NCBI RefSeq assembly: GCF_002943465.1
Contig: NZ_PTQY01000007.1
Coordinates: forward strand, 1 to 64,000
Source: Rhodoferax sp. TS-BS-61-7
GTDB lineage: Bacteria > Pseudomonadota > Gammaproteobacteria > Burkholderiales > Burkholderiaceae_C
DNA: 64,000 bases
Reading direction: 5' to 3'
Shown: one piece after another, positions 1 to 8,515 of the stretch
How the letters are laid out: every line of letters begins with the position of its first letter
Position numbering within the stretch: position 1 is the first letter of the stretch
Program-made: the position numbers and the translations under genes
The notes under the pieces: model-generated
The model's database searches: none
Seen by the model: the letters and a program-made list of their open reading frames with translations, nothing else
Told to the model about the DNA's origin: nothing

Positions 1-229
1 TGGAGCCACCGTACTGGGCGCCGTAGTAAATACCGGCCAGCATGATCAAGGCCGCCACGGGGGGCAAGGCATAGGTGGCGGGCAGCAACATGGCGATGGT
101 GGCCAGGGGGCCAATGCCGGGCAAGACACCAATCAGGGTACCGAGCAAACAGCCGATGAAGGCGTAGATCAGGTTCTGGAAGGTGAAGGCCACACCAAAA
201 CCGAGGGCGAGGTTGTCAAAGAGTTCCAT
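1..229 (-). CDS. tctA: TctA-type tripartite tricarboxylate transporter permease, N-terminal part
   Basis: Large membrane subunit of a tripartite tricarboxylate transporter, which moves citrate-like carboxylates across the inner membrane using a periplasmic binding protein. Only about 76 N-terminal residues are in the window; the gene runs off the left edge. The reading starts MELFDNLALGFGVAF and contains the family segment GVLPGIGPLATIAMLLPA followed by a hydrophobic stretch ending GIYYGAQYGG. It lies 24 bases downstream of tctB on the same strand, the usual tctB-tctA order. No binding-protein gene (tctC) lies upstream, since gspE is next, so the binding protein must be elsewhere or beyond the left edge. 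The family call is secure; the substrate is not known. Confidence 0.9.
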   Translation of the reverse strand, partial: MELFDNLALGFGVAFTFQNLIYAFIGCLLGTLIGVLPGIGPLATIAMLLPATYALPPVAALIMLAGIYYGAQYGGS

Positions 230-253
230 GGGGCAGTGTCCTCAGGCGGTGAC

Positions 254-742
254 TTAGGCAGTGAAGTAGGCGGGCCAGACCGGGAACTGCAGCTTGAGCA
301 GCACGATGAAGGCTAAGTAGCTCAAGAGGGCCAGCAGGGTGGCCAGGATGAGTACGGGCTTGAGGGCAAACTCTTCACCGGCGTTGCTGGCAATGAAGGT
401 GAGCAGGTAGATGCCGATGATCAGGCCCAGGGGCTTCAGACCAATCAGGGGCAGGCCACCGATGCAGGCACCAAACACGAGGTTGGCCAGGATGATGAAG
501 AACAGGGGCTTCCAGGCCAGCTTGCCGATCTTGTCACCGTCTACGGTTTCCACCACCAGGGCCTTGAAGGTGATGATGCTGCCCAGAAAGGCCAGCAGCA
601 CGCCCAGGGCCAGCGGGAAGTAGCCCGGGCCCATGCGGGCGCCGTCTCCCAGGGTGTAGCCCGATGCGCCCCAGGCGAAGGCTACCCCTACGCCCATGAA
701 CATCAGGCCGGAAAAAAAATCCTTTTGGCTTTTTATATTCAC
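254..742 (-). CDS. tctB: TctB-type tripartite tricarboxylate transporter small permease subunit
   Basis: Small membrane subunit of the TctABC carboxylate transporter, 162 residues, a normal length for TctB. About four hydrophobic segments are visible, near residues 10-30, 42-62, 75-110 and 125-150. The start is GTG at 742 (reading MNIKSQKDF), placed seven bases after a GGAG ribosome site; no ATG fits as well. It precedes tctA on the same strand and the two are almost certainly co-transcribed. The 74 bases between it and gspE may carry the promoter, though I could not identify one with confidence. Family assignment comes from hydrophobic profile and context, as TctB sequences are poorly conserved. 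Confidence 0.85.
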   Translation of the reverse strand: MNIKSQKDFFSGLMFMGVGVAFAWGASGYTLGDGARMGPGYFPLALGVLLAFLGSIITFKALVVETVDGDKIGKLAWKPLFFIILANLVFGACIGGLPLIGLKPLGLIIGIYLLTFIASNAGEEFALKPVLILATLLALLSYLAFIVLLKLQFPVWPAYFTA

Positions 743-816
743 TGTCTGTCTCCTACAACTAAACGGTGACGCATTCTGCCTGTATTTTTAGGGGCTTCCG
801 TCTAGGGGTTTGCGTT

Positions 817-2607
817 CTAGCCCTGCAAAGGGGGTGTTGAGCTGAGAACCTCCTCCATCACGGTCTGGCCTTCGGCCACCCGCAAAGCCCCCGCAAGCCG
901 CAGTGGGCGCATGCCATCGGTAACGGCCTGGCGGCGCAGCGCGTCAATACTGGGGTCGGCGCTCACACGGGACTTGAAACCCTCGCTCACCACCAGCAGC
1001 TCGTACAAGCCCATGCGGCCCATGAACCCGGTCATGCGGCAATCCACACAGCCCACCGGCTTGAAGGGTTTGTAGCCCCCATTGATCTGCCAGGGCTTGA
1101 CCATTTCGCCCAGGGCTTCACGGCTGGCTTCGTCGTCCCGCACCTTGCATTGCTTGCACAAGGTGCGCACCAGACGCTGCGCCAGCACGCCCAAAAGCGT
1201 GGCGTTGATCAGGTAGGGCGGAATGCCCAGCTCCATCAGGCGGGTGACGGCCGAGGGCGCATCGTTGGTGTGCAGAGTAGAGAACACCAGGTGACCGGTG
1301 AGTGCAGCCTGCACTGCCATTTCGGCCGTCTCCAGGTCACGGATTTCACCCACCATGATGATGTCCGGGTCTTGCCGCATCAGCGCGCGCAGGCCCTGCG
1401 GAAAACCAAAGTCCAGTTGCGGCTGCACCTGGGTCTGGTTGAAGGACGGCTCGATCATTTCGATCGGGTCCTCCACGGTGCTCACGTTCACCTCTTCGGT
1501 GGCCACACGCTTAAGGGTGGAGTACAGCGTGGTGGTTTTGCCCGAACCCGTGGGACCGGTCACCAGAATGATTCCGTGCGGCCGCTGCACCAGTTGTTCC
1601 CAGCGCGTGGCGTCGTGGCTACTGAAGCCCAAGGCGTCCAGGTCTTTGACCGCATTGTCGGGGTCAAAAATCCGCATCACCATCTTCTCGCCAAAGGCGG
1701 TGGGCAAGGTCGAGATGCGCATTTCAATCTCGTCGCCACGCGGGTTGCGGGTTTTGATGCGGCCGTCCTGCGGACGGCGTTTCTCGATCACGTCCATGCG
1801 ACCCAGCAGCTTGATACGCGCCGTCATGGCGTTGAGCACGCCCATGGGCATTTGGTAGACCGGGTGCAGCACACCGTCGATGCGGAAGCGGATCACGCCT
1901 TGCTCGCGGCGCGGTTCCAGGTGGATGTCACTGGCACGCTGGTCAAAGGCGTATTGCCACAACCAGTCCACCACCTGCACCACGCCTTGGTCGTTGGCGT
2001 CGAGCTGTTTGTTGCTTTTGCCCAGCTCCACCAGTTGCTCGAAACTGGCGCCATTGTTCGCCCCGTTTTTGCTGGCGGCGCGCACACTTTTGGCCAGCGC
2101 ATAAAACTCGGCGGTGTAACGCGTGATCTCCTGCGGGCTGGCCACCACACGTTTGACGCTGCGGCGGCTCTGGCGCTCCACCTCGGCCACCCAGTCGGTA
2201 ATAAAGGGTTCAGCCGTGGCCACAGTAATCTCGCTGGGCGTGACCACCACGGGCAATATCTTGTGGCGCTCGGCATAAGCCGCGCTCATGGCGTCGGCCA
2301 CCTTGCCCACATCGACCTTGAGCGGGTCAATGCGCAGGTAGTCCAGCCCGGCGCGCAGGGCCAGCCACTGGGTCAGCATTTCCATGTCCAGCGGTTTCTG
2401 GTCCGACGCGCGGCGCATGGACACACTGGCCAGGCGCACCAACGGGTGCTGCGAACTCTCGGCCTGCGCACAGCGGCTGATGGTGCGCTGGGCTTCCTCT
2501 TCGGCAATCACCTTGTCGTGCTGCAGCCACTCCACGAGTCGGCGCCAGTCCACCGGGCCCGCGTGGGGGGTAAGCGAAGCGTGGGGTTTCTTGGCACTGG
2601 TGCTCAT
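817..2607 (-). CDS. GspE/PulE/PilB-family secretion ATPase
   Basis: Cytoplasmic hexameric ATPase of the type II secretion / type IV pilus assembly family, 596 residues. An N-terminal MshEN-like region covers about residues 60-180. The ATPase core has Walker A GPTGSGKTT near residue 352, the Asp-box MVGEIRDLETAEMA, the His-box TGHLVFSTLHTN, and a four-cysteine zinc motif formed by CKQC and CVDC near the C-terminus. It is a stand-alone copy with no pilin, secretin or platform gene nearby. Its ATG overlaps the stop of the upstream spermidine-synthase-like gene as ATGA, so the two are translationally coupled. Whether it serves pili or secretion cannot be told from the window. Confidence 0.9.
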   Translation of the reverse strand: MSTSAKKPHASLTPHAGPVDWRRLVEWLQHDKVIAEEEAQRTISRCAQAESSQHPLVRLASVSMRRASDQKPLDMEMLTQWLALRAGLDYLRIDPLKVDVGKVADAMSAAYAERHKILPVVVTPSEITVATAEPFITDWVAEVERQSRRSVKRVVASPQEITRYTAEFYALAKSVRAASKNGANNGASFEQLVELGKSNKQLDANDQGVVQVVDWLWQYAFDQRASDIHLEPRREQGVIRFRIDGVLHPVYQMPMGVLNAMTARIKLLGRMDVIEKRRPQDGRIKTRNPRGDEIEMRISTLPTAFGEKMVMRIFDPDNAVKDLDALGFSSHDATRWEQLVQRPHGIILVTGPTGSGKTTTLYSTLKRVATEEVNVSTVEDPIEMIEPSFNQTQVQPQLDFGFPQGLRALMRQDPDIIMVGEIRDLETAEMAVQAALTGHLVFSTLHTNDAPSAVTRLMELGIPPYLINATLLGVLAQRLVRTLCKQCKVRDDEASREALGEMVKPWQINGGYKPFKPVGCVDCRMTGFMGRMGLYELLVVSEGFKSRVSADPSIDALRRQAVTDGMRPLRLAGALRVAEGQTVMEEVLSSTPPLQG

Positions 2608-3362
2608 GCTTGCACCGGTTTAAAAACGCGAACCCATTTGTCCGCGGGCAAGCCCCATTGGGACTGGATGAATTCGGCGCGCTCCATCAACACCGAGCGT
2701 TTAGGGCGGCTGGGCGTGCGCTGGGCCAGCACCACGGTGTTGCCTTCACGCGTGGCCTTGAAGGCCCAAATGGCGTCAGCACCAAAGGCCTGGGCAATTT
2801 TGTCCACACTGGCCTGGAAGCTGGAGCTGCGGCCAAACAGGTTCACCGTCATGCAGCCTTCTTCGGTGAGTGTGGCGCGGCAGTCGGCGTAAAAGTCGGC
2901 GCTGTCGAGCACAGGCGCTGCGGCCTCTTCGTCGTACAGGTCTACCTGCAGCGCATCCACTGCGCCCAGCCAGCGGGATTGTTTGATTTCTTGGGACGCA
3001 TCGGCCAGCACCACCTGCATGCGGCTGTTGTCGGCCGGCAGCTTGAACCAGCCGCGGCAGGCGTGCAGCACCTGCGGGTTGAGCTCAATCGCGGTGGTCT
3101 TCATCTTGAGTTCTTTGTGGCAAAACTTGGTGAGCGAGCCGGCCCCCAAACCCAGCTGCAGGGCTTGGCGTTTGTTCAGGGCGTGGGGGTCCATGAACAA
3201 CATCCAGGCCATCATGCGCTGGATGTATTCGTGCACCAGCGCCGTAGGTGCGTCCACCAACATGGAGCCCTGGATCCATTCACTGCCCAGGTGCAGGTGG
3301 CGGATGGGGCCTTCTTCGGAAAAATTGACTTCGGGGAGGGAGAGAGATGCTTTTCGTGCCAT
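2604..3362 (-). CDS. Spermidine-synthase-like methyltransferase-fold protein
   Basis: Soluble protein of 252 residues with the class I Rossmann fold of polyamine synthases. The nucleotide-binding loop LGLGAGSLTKF lies near residue 70, an acidic residue (IELNPQV) follows on the next strand, and LQVDLYDEE near residue 139 matches the DxYD segment where spermidine synthases bind and act. It lacks the membrane segments of long SpeE paralogues. Standalone proteins of this kind are often annotated spermidine synthase without biochemical proof, so true aminopropyl transfer is only a possibility. It overlaps gspE by four bases and follows tatD by six bases, suggesting a tatD - this gene - gspE transcript. 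Confidence 0.75.
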   Translation of the reverse strand: MARKASLSLPEVNFSEEGPIRHLHLGSEWIQGSMLVDAPTALVHEYIQRMMAWMLFMDPHALNKRQALQLGLGAGSLTKFCHKELKMKTTAIELNPQVLHACRGWFKLPADNSRMQVVLADASQEIKQSRWLGAVDALQVDLYDEEAAAPVLDSADFYADCRATLTEEGCMTVNLFGRSSSFQASVDKIAQAFGADAIWAFKATREGNTVVLAQRTPSRPKRSVLMERAEFIQSQWGLPADKWVRVFKPVQA

Positions 3363-3368
3363 GGGGAT

Positions 3369-4214
3369 TTATACCAGCAGCGCAGCCAGCTTCGGCAGGG
3401 CTTTACAGGCGTTGTGCGTGGTGGCGTCGGCCAGCTCCTCCACAGCCATGCCCCGCAGCTCGGCCACGGTCTGGGCCACGCGCGGCAGCTCGGCCGGGGT
3501 ATTGCGGCCCTGAGGCACGCCGGCCGCGCGATCGGCCGCCGTGGTGTAGAGCCAGTGCGGCGGAATGTCGGGTGCATCGGTCTCCAGCACCAGCGCGTCC
3601 AGCGGCAGGGTTTGGGCCAGGTGGCGCAGTTGGTGGGCACGTTCAAAGGTCACCGCACCACCAAAACCCAGTTTGAAACCCAGCTTGATAAATGCCTGCG
3701 CCTGTACCTCGCTGCCATTAAAAGCATGGGCAATGCCCTGCCAGCGCCCACCGGGGCCAGCCACCTCGCGCAGGTGTTTGAGCAGGCGGTCGGCCGAACG
3801 GCGCACATGCAGCACCACAGGCAGGTCGAACTGGCGGGCCAGCTTCAGTTGGGCCCGGTAAAACGATTCCTGCTTTTCGCGCCAGGGGCTTTGGGTGAGC
3901 TGCGGCACAAAGTAGTCCAAGCCAATCTCCCCCACCGCCACCAGCCTGGGGTCGGCATGGTGGGCCTGCAGCTGCTGGGCCAGCACCGCCAATGCGTCCT
4001 CCTGCGCGGTGGGTACATACAGCGGATGGATGCCCAGACAGTAGCTGTAACCCTGGTGGTGGGCCAAGTGGCGCACCACGTCCAGGTTGGCAACCTCCAC
4101 CGCCGGAATGACACAGTGCGCGACCCCCGCTTGCTGGGCTGAGAGGCACACCGCGCCCACCTGCCGGTCTGCCTCAAAGGCGTCGAGGTGGCAGTGTGTG
4201 TCTATCCAGGGCAT
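3369..4214 (-). CDS. TatD family metal-dependent deoxyribonuclease/hydrolase
   Basis: TIM-barrel metal hydrolase of the TatD family, 281 residues, normal for the family. The first metal motif DTHCHLDAF is at residues 5-13, GEIGLDYF near residue 93 supplies the conserved glutamate, VVLHVRR near 133 and GIAHAFNGS near 160 supply histidines, and LETDAPDIPPHW near 210 carries the last metal aspartate. Members are 3'-5' nucleases linked to DNA repair and quality control. The ATG at 4214 is six bases into a cluster with the spermidine-synthase-like gene downstream. Which TatD paralogue this is (TatD, YcfH or YjjV type) is not resolved. Confidence 0.9.
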   Translation of the reverse strand: MPWIDTHCHLDAFEADRQVGAVCLSAQQAGVAHCVIPAVEVANLDVVRHLAHHQGYSYCLGIHPLYVPTAQEDALAVLAQQLQAHHADPRLVAVGEIGLDYFVPQLTQSPWREKQESFYRAQLKLARQFDLPVVLHVRRSADRLLKHLREVAGPGGRWQGIAHAFNGSEVQAQAFIKLGFKLGFGGAVTFERAHQLRHLAQTLPLDALVLETDAPDIPPHWLYTTAADRAAGVPQGRNTPAELPRVAQTVAELRGMAVEELADATTHNACKALPKLAALLV

Positions 4215-4231
4215 GGTGGTGGTGGGAAACG

Positions 4232-5431
4232 TCAGCGTTTGCGCTGCACAAACAGGTTGCGTGTGCGGTCTTCGGGGTAGGCGAAGGTTACCGCACCATT
4301 CTTCACCAGACCCATCACCAGCATATTGCTGGTGATGGCATCTTTGTCGTCTTTGCTGAAAGGGCGTTCGTGCGTGGCGGTCACGCCGTAATAAATGCGC
4401 GGCATGGCCTCCAGCGCGGCCTTGACCGAGGGGCCGGAAAGGTTGCCATCGCGGATGGACAAGATGGCATAGGTCAGCAGGTACACCGTGTCATAGGCCT
4501 GGGCGGCGGCCATGGGCACGGTGATTTTTTTGGTGTTGTACTTGCGGGCGTAGGCACTCAGAAAGGAGATGCGCCGCTCGTTGCTGGGCTCAGCAATAAA
4601 GGTCTGCGCCATCAGTGCGCCCTCGGCGGCCTCTTTGGCACCGTCCATGAAGAAGGGAAACGACAGCGGCCAGGCGCCGACCTGGGGCACGGCCCACTTC
4701 AAGGCCTGGCGGCCTTTGGCAATCACCGCGTTTTCGGTGCCCACGGTGTAGCTGAACACCACATTGGCACCCACGGCCTGCGCGGCCTTGAGTTCGGTTT
4801 GCAGGTCTTTCACGCCCAGGTCAAACCGGGCCACATACACCGGCTGCAAGTTTTTGCTGGCCAGTGCCTTGACCACATCGTTCAAACCACCCTCGCCGTA
4901 CGGGGTTTTGTCAGCAAAAATGGCCACCTTGGTCCAGCCACGGCTCACGATGTCGTCCACCACAAACGGCGCCTGAATGCCATCGCGTGCCGAGGTGCGG
5001 AAGATGTAGCTCTCGGGCGCCGGGTATTTGGCGGTGATGGGCGTGCCCGTGGCGCAGGGCACGATGAGCGGGGCCTTGGCGGTCTGGAAGGTCTCCAGCG
5101 ACTTCATGGCCACACCGGTGTTGCAAAACCCGATGGTGCCCACCACGCCTTCTTTCAACACGTCTTGCGAATGCTGCAAACCCACATCGGGGTTGGCGGT
5201 GTCGTCCTTCACCACCAGCTCCAGCGGCCGGCCCAGGTAGCCGCCGGCGGCATTGATCTCGTCCACCGCCAGCTTGGCGCCGTTGAGCATGGGGATGCCA
5301 AAGTCGGCCGAGGGGCCGGTGAAGGGGCCAATGAGCCCGATGCGCAAAGGTTTGATGGTTTGTGCGGCGGCCCCAACGGCCAACCCCGCACCCAGCACCA
5401 CACTCACCCAGGAATGCCAACGACGGTTCAT
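4232..5431 (-). CDS. Branched-chain-amino-acid-type ABC transporter substrate-binding protein
   Basis: Periplasmic binding protein of the LivJ/LivK-like type I fold, 399 residues, with a signal peptide at residues 1-23 ending near AAAQT. The mature start reads LRIGLIGPFTGPSADFG, the hallmark of Peripla_BP_6 proteins, followed by AVDEINAAGGYLG. These proteins capture branched-chain amino acids, amides, urea or aromatic acids for an ABC importer. No liv permease or ATPase genes are adjacent, so it is an orphan that must use a partner encoded elsewhere. Ligand cannot be predicted from sequence alone. It sits 17 bases upstream of tatD on the same strand, which may be incidental co-transcription. 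Confidence 0.88.
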   Translation of the reverse strand: MNRRWHSWVSVVLGAGLAVGAAAQTIKPLRIGLIGPFTGPSADFGIPMLNGAKLAVDEINAAGGYLGRPLELVVKDDTANPDVGLQHSQDVLKEGVVGTIGFCNTGVAMKSLETFQTAKAPLIVPCATGTPITAKYPAPESYIFRTSARDGIQAPFVVDDIVSRGWTKVAIFADKTPYGEGGLNDVVKALASKNLQPVYVARFDLGVKDLQTELKAAQAVGANVVFSYTVGTENAVIAKGRQALKWAVPQVGAWPLSFPFFMDGAKEAAEGALMAQTFIAEPSNERRISFLSAYARKYNTKKITVPMAAAQAYDTVYLLTYAILSIRDGNLSGPSVKAALEAMPRIYYGVTATHERPFSKDDKDAITSNMLVMGLVKNGAVTFAYPEDRTRNLFVQRKR

Positions 5432-5581
5432 AATGATTCTCTAGAAATTGGATGGGGCAGGATAGGAGGCACCCCACCCCGCCGTCATCCGCGAGAACCC
5501 TTGGACGCGGGCTTTGCCAGCCGTCCCGTCAGCAAACCGCAAGCCACCCGGCCTGCAGCGGCAAGGCCCTGGGGCTGCGCC

Positions 5582-6259
5582 CTAGCCCGCGAAACGCCCC
5601 GACACCAGCTGCAGCTGACGGCTGCAGCGCGCGGCCAGCGTGGCGTCGTGGGTCACCAGCACAAAGGCCGTGCCCTGCTCGCGCGCCAGCGTCAGCATCA
5701 GGTCGAACACACCATCCGCCGTGCTGCGGTCCAGGTTGCCCGTAGGCTCGTCGGCCAGCACGCAGTCGGGGTTAGTCACCAGTGCACGCGCAATGGCCAC
5801 GCGCTGGCGTTCGCCACCCGAGAGCTCGGCCGGGCGGTGGTGCATGCGGTGCTCCAGCCCCACCAACGCTAGCATTTTCATAGCTGCTTGCGCAGCATCT
5901 ACGGGGGCTACACGCCGAATTGTCAATGGCATGGCGACGTTGTCGAGCGCACTGAACTCGGGCAGCAGGTGGTGAAACTGGTAGACAAAGCCCAGGTGTT
6001 TATTGCGCAGCCGCCCTTGGGCCGCCGCGTCCAGCCCGGCCAAGGGTTGGCCACACAGGGTCACGCTGCCACTGCTGGGCGCGTCCAGCCCGCCCAGCAA
6101 ATGCAGCAAGGTGCTTTTGCCGGAACCCGAAGCGCCCACAATCGCCAGCGTCTCGCCACGGCGCACGTCCAAGTCGACACCGTGCAGCACCGTTACGTCC
6201 AGACGGCCTTCCTGAAACCGCTTGGTCAGGCCGGTGGCTTGCAATAAAACGTCATTCAT
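5582..6259 (-). CDS. lolD: LolD-like lipoprotein-release ABC transporter ATP-binding protein
   Basis: ATPase of the LolCDE/MacB class that extracts lipoproteins from the inner membrane, 225 residues. Walker [10 protein letters not shown] lies near residue 42, the LolD-type Q-loop is [17 protein letters not shown], the signature LSGGERQRV is near 144, and Walker [14 protein letters not shown] follows. It overlaps the upstream lolC/E-type permease by eight bases, typical for this operon. Oddly, the segment [12 protein letters not shown] before the signature is encoded by a copy of the window's dispersed short repeat (about 5871-5912), yet the length of the helical domain is unchanged, so the protein should remain functional. 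Confidence 0.92.
   Translation of the reverse strand: MNDVLLQATGLTKRFQEGRLDVTVLHGVDLDVRRGETLAIVGASGSGKSTLLHLLGGLDAPSSGSVTLCGQPLAGLDAAAQGRLRNKHLGFVYQFHHLLPEFSALDNVAMPLTIRRVAPVDAAQAAMKMLALVGLEHRMHHRPAELSGGERQRVAIARALVTNPDCVLADEPTGNLDRSTADGVFDLMLTLAREQGTAFVLVTHDATLAARCSRQLQLVSGRFAG
5871..5912 (+). repeat. Dispersed short repeat, copy 1 (inside lolD)
   Basis: Reads ATAGCTGCTTGCGCAG followed by CATCTACGGGGGCTAC on the plus strand, a close match to the other copies. Read on the coding (minus) strand of lolD it gives [12 protein letters not shown] without breaking the frame. Confidence 0.8.
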
Positions 6260-7508
6260 AGCGGAGCGCCTCGGCAGGGTTCACTTGGCTGGCGCGCCAG
6301 CTGGGGTACAGGGTGGCAACAAAAGCCATCAACAGAGAAATCACCGCCACCGGCACGATGTCGCTTTGCTGCGGGTCACTGGGCATACGGCTGATCAGGT
6401 AAATGTCTTGCGGCAAAAAGCTGGCACCCAGCAGACGCTCCAGCGCGGGCACGATGACATCAATATTGAAGGCCACGCCCAAGCCCAGCAGCAGGCCGGC
6501 CAGCGTGCCAATCACCCCCACCATGGCGCCCTGCACCACAAAGATGCCCATGATGCTGCCCGGGCTGGCACCCAGGGTGCGCAGGATGGCGATGTCGGCA
6601 CGTTTGTCGGTCACCGTCATCACCAGCGTGCTGACCAGGTTAAAGGCGGCCACCGCCACGATGAGGGTGAGGATGATGAACATCATGCGTTTTTCCACCT
6701 GCACCGCGGCAAACCAGGTGCGGTTTTGGCGGGTCCAGTCGCGCAGCAGCAGGTCACCACTCATGGTGCGGCTCAGCTCTTGGGCCACCTCGCGCGCCCG
6801 ATGCAGGTCTTTCAGCTTGAGGCGCACACCCGTGGGGCCTTCCAGGCGGAAGATCTTGGCCGCGTCTTCCCAGTGCACAAACACCAGGGCCGAGTCGTAT
6901 TCGTAGTGGCCCGAGTCAAAGGTACCCACTACCGTCATCTGTTTGAGGCGCGGCACCACGCCTGCGGGTGTGACCTGCCCGCTGGGCGCAATCAGGGTCA
7001 CGCGGTCGCCCTTGACCACGCCCATGCTGCGCGCCAGCTCGCCGCCCAGCACCACACCAAACTCACCCGGCACCAGCTGGGCCAGCACCGCGGCCTGCGC
7101 GCCGGTGGCCACGTCCGACACCTCGGGCTCGCGCGCGGGGTCGATGCCGCGCACCATCGCACCCTTCATGTCTTCGCCGCGCGCCACCAGGGCCTGCGCC
7201 GCCACAAACGGCGCGGCACCCACCACCTGCGGGTTGTCGCGGGCTTCGCGCAGGGTGCGGTCCACATCGGCCAGGGCCTGCCCACCGGGGGCAAACACCT
7301 CAATGTGCGACACCACGCCCAGCATGCGGTCACGCACCTCTTTCTGGAAGCCGTTCATCACGCTCAGCACGATGATGAGGGCCGCCACGCCCAGCGCAAT
7401 GCCCAGCATGGACACGCCCGAGATAAAGGAAATAAAACCATTGCGCCGCGTGGCACGGCCAGCGCGCGTGTAGCGCCAGCCGATGGTGAGCTCGTAGGGA
7501 AGTCGCAT
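6252..7508 (-). CDS. LolC/LolE-like lipoprotein-releasing ABC transporter permease
   Basis: Inner-membrane permease of the lipoprotein-releasing system, 418 residues from the ATG at 7508 (a TTG one codon earlier is less likely). The N-terminus [13 protein letters not shown] is the LolC/E amphipathic start, followed by a first membrane segment near residues 25-50, a large periplasmic MacB-like domain, and three membrane segments near 275-300, 320-350 and 385-405 (FtsX domain). It partners the overlapping lolD to pass outer-membrane lipoproteins to LolA. There is only one permease gene here, so this is the LolF-type arrangement or the second permease lies elsewhere. It is divergent from the gene at 7568. 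Confidence 0.9.
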   Translation of the reverse strand: MRLPYELTIGWRYTRAGRATRRNGFISFISGVSMLGIALGVAALIIVLSVMNGFQKEVRDRMLGVVSHIEVFAPGGQALADVDRTLREARDNPQVVGAAPFVAAQALVARGEDMKGAMVRGIDPAREPEVSDVATGAQAAVLAQLVPGEFGVVLGGELARSMGVVKGDRVTLIAPSGQVTPAGVVPRLKQMTVVGTFDSGHYEYDSALVFVHWEDAAKIFRLEGPTGVRLKLKDLHRAREVAQELSRTMSGDLLLRDWTRQNRTWFAAVQVEKRMMFIILTLIVAVAAFNLVSTLVMTVTDKRADIAILRTLGASPGSIMGIFVVQGAMVGVIGTLAGLLLGLGVAFNIDVIVPALERLLGASFLPQDIYLISRMPSDPQQSDIVPVAVISLLMAFVATLYPSWRASQVNPAEALRYE

Positions 7509-7567
7509 CAAACGTTACAAAGTGCAGAGGTGGGCGGATTGTGGCATCCATGCGGGACAATCCAGCC

Positions 7568-8515
7568 ATGCACACCGTTATTCCCTATGCCGCACCGGCC
7601 GGTCCGCACTGCCAGGCCGCCATTGCCGACATAACGCTCCCCAACCTGGCACAGCTGCTCAGCCTGCTCAACCCCACCCCGCCCCTGCTGGGCTCGGCCG
7701 AGTCGCTGACCCCGCTGGGCGAACGCGTGCACGCCAAAAGCCTGGGCCTGCAGGGCGCCGACGGCCTGGTGCCCTGGGCGGCGCTGGACGCCGAACACCT
7801 GGGCCTGACCAAGGTGCACGGCAGCAGCGGCTGGGCCTGGATCACGCCCTGCCACTGGCGCGTGAACGCCGACCATGTGGCGATGGAAGACCCGCAGAAG
7901 CTTGCCCTCAGCGCCCACGACTCCGATGCCCTGCGCGCCGCCATGCAGCCCTACTTTGCCGAAGACGGCATCACGCTGCACCCGCTGAGCGACACCACCT
8001 GGCTGGCCCAGGGCGCCGCCCTGGTCGATCTGCCCACCGCCTCGCTGGCGCGCGCACGCGGCGCCCGTGTGGACGGTTGGATGCCGCGCCAGGAACAGGC
8101 GCAACCCCTGCGCCGCCTGCAAAACGAGATGCAGATGCTGCTCTACACCCACCCGGTCAACGATGCGCGCAAAGCCCGTTTTGTACCCCCGGTCAACTCC
8201 TTCTGGATCAGTGGCACCGGCACCCTGCCTACCACCCCGCGCAGCGCTCCGGCTCAGCGGGTGGAGATGGAAAACAGCCTGGCTGCGGCCGCCCAGCGTG
8301 ATGACGGCCGTGCCTGGGCCCAAGCCTGGCAGGCGCTGGACCAGGGCCTGATCGCCAAACTGCTGGCCCGCGCCAATGCCAACGAGGCGCTGGAAATCAC
8401 CCTGTGCGGCGAACGCCTGGCCCCCACCTTTGTGCTGCAAAGCAGCCCTTGGTGGAACCGCCTGCAACGCCGCTTTACCGCGCCCCCTCCGCACGAATTG
8501 CTGTTGACCTTATGA
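7568..8515 (+). CDS. COG4255-like conserved protein coupled to recJ
   Basis: Cytoplasmic protein of about 315 residues starting MHTVIPYAAPAGP. I recognise the type as the COG4255 family, often annotated phosphoglycerate mutase or RegA-like in Betaproteobacteria; neither name is well supported and I see no histidine-phosphatase RHG motif. Conserved-looking stretches are LHPLSDTTWLAQG, LQNEMQMLLYTHPVNDAR and VNSFWISGTGTLP. In-frame GTG (7541) and ATG (7550) starts exist upstream, but 7568 gives the expected N-terminus and follows GACAATCCAGCC, which would fit a short or absent leader. Its stop overlaps the recJ start as ATGA, so it may help set RecJ output. Function unknown. Confidence 0.8.
   Translation: MHTVIPYAAPAGPHCQAAIADITLPNLAQLLSLLNPTPPLLGSAESLTPLGERVHAKSLGLQGADGLVPWAALDAEHLGLTKVHGSSGWAWITPCHWRVNADHVAMEDPQKLALSAHDSDALRAAMQPYFAEDGITLHPLSDTTWLAQGAALVDLPTASLARARGARVDGWMPRQEQAQPLRRLQNEMQMLLYTHPVNDARKARFVPPVNSFWISGTGTLPTTPRSAPAQRVEMENSLAAAAQRDDGRAWAQAWQALDQGLIAKLLARANANEALEITLCGERLAPTFVLQSSPWWNRLQRRFTAPPPHELLLTL

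Noticed and set aside
1150..2892. Very long open frame on the strand opposite gspE and similar His/Gln-rich frames elsewhere (2610-4142, 4196-5872, 32223-33905, 54436-56076)
   Set aside because: They are antisense shadows of GC-rich genes with biased codons, carry no family motifs, and the opposite strand holds clear genes.
5432..5581. Gap between lolD and the orphan binding protein as a regulatory RNA
   Set aside because: GC-rich sequence without a convincing hairpin plus T-run or known motif.
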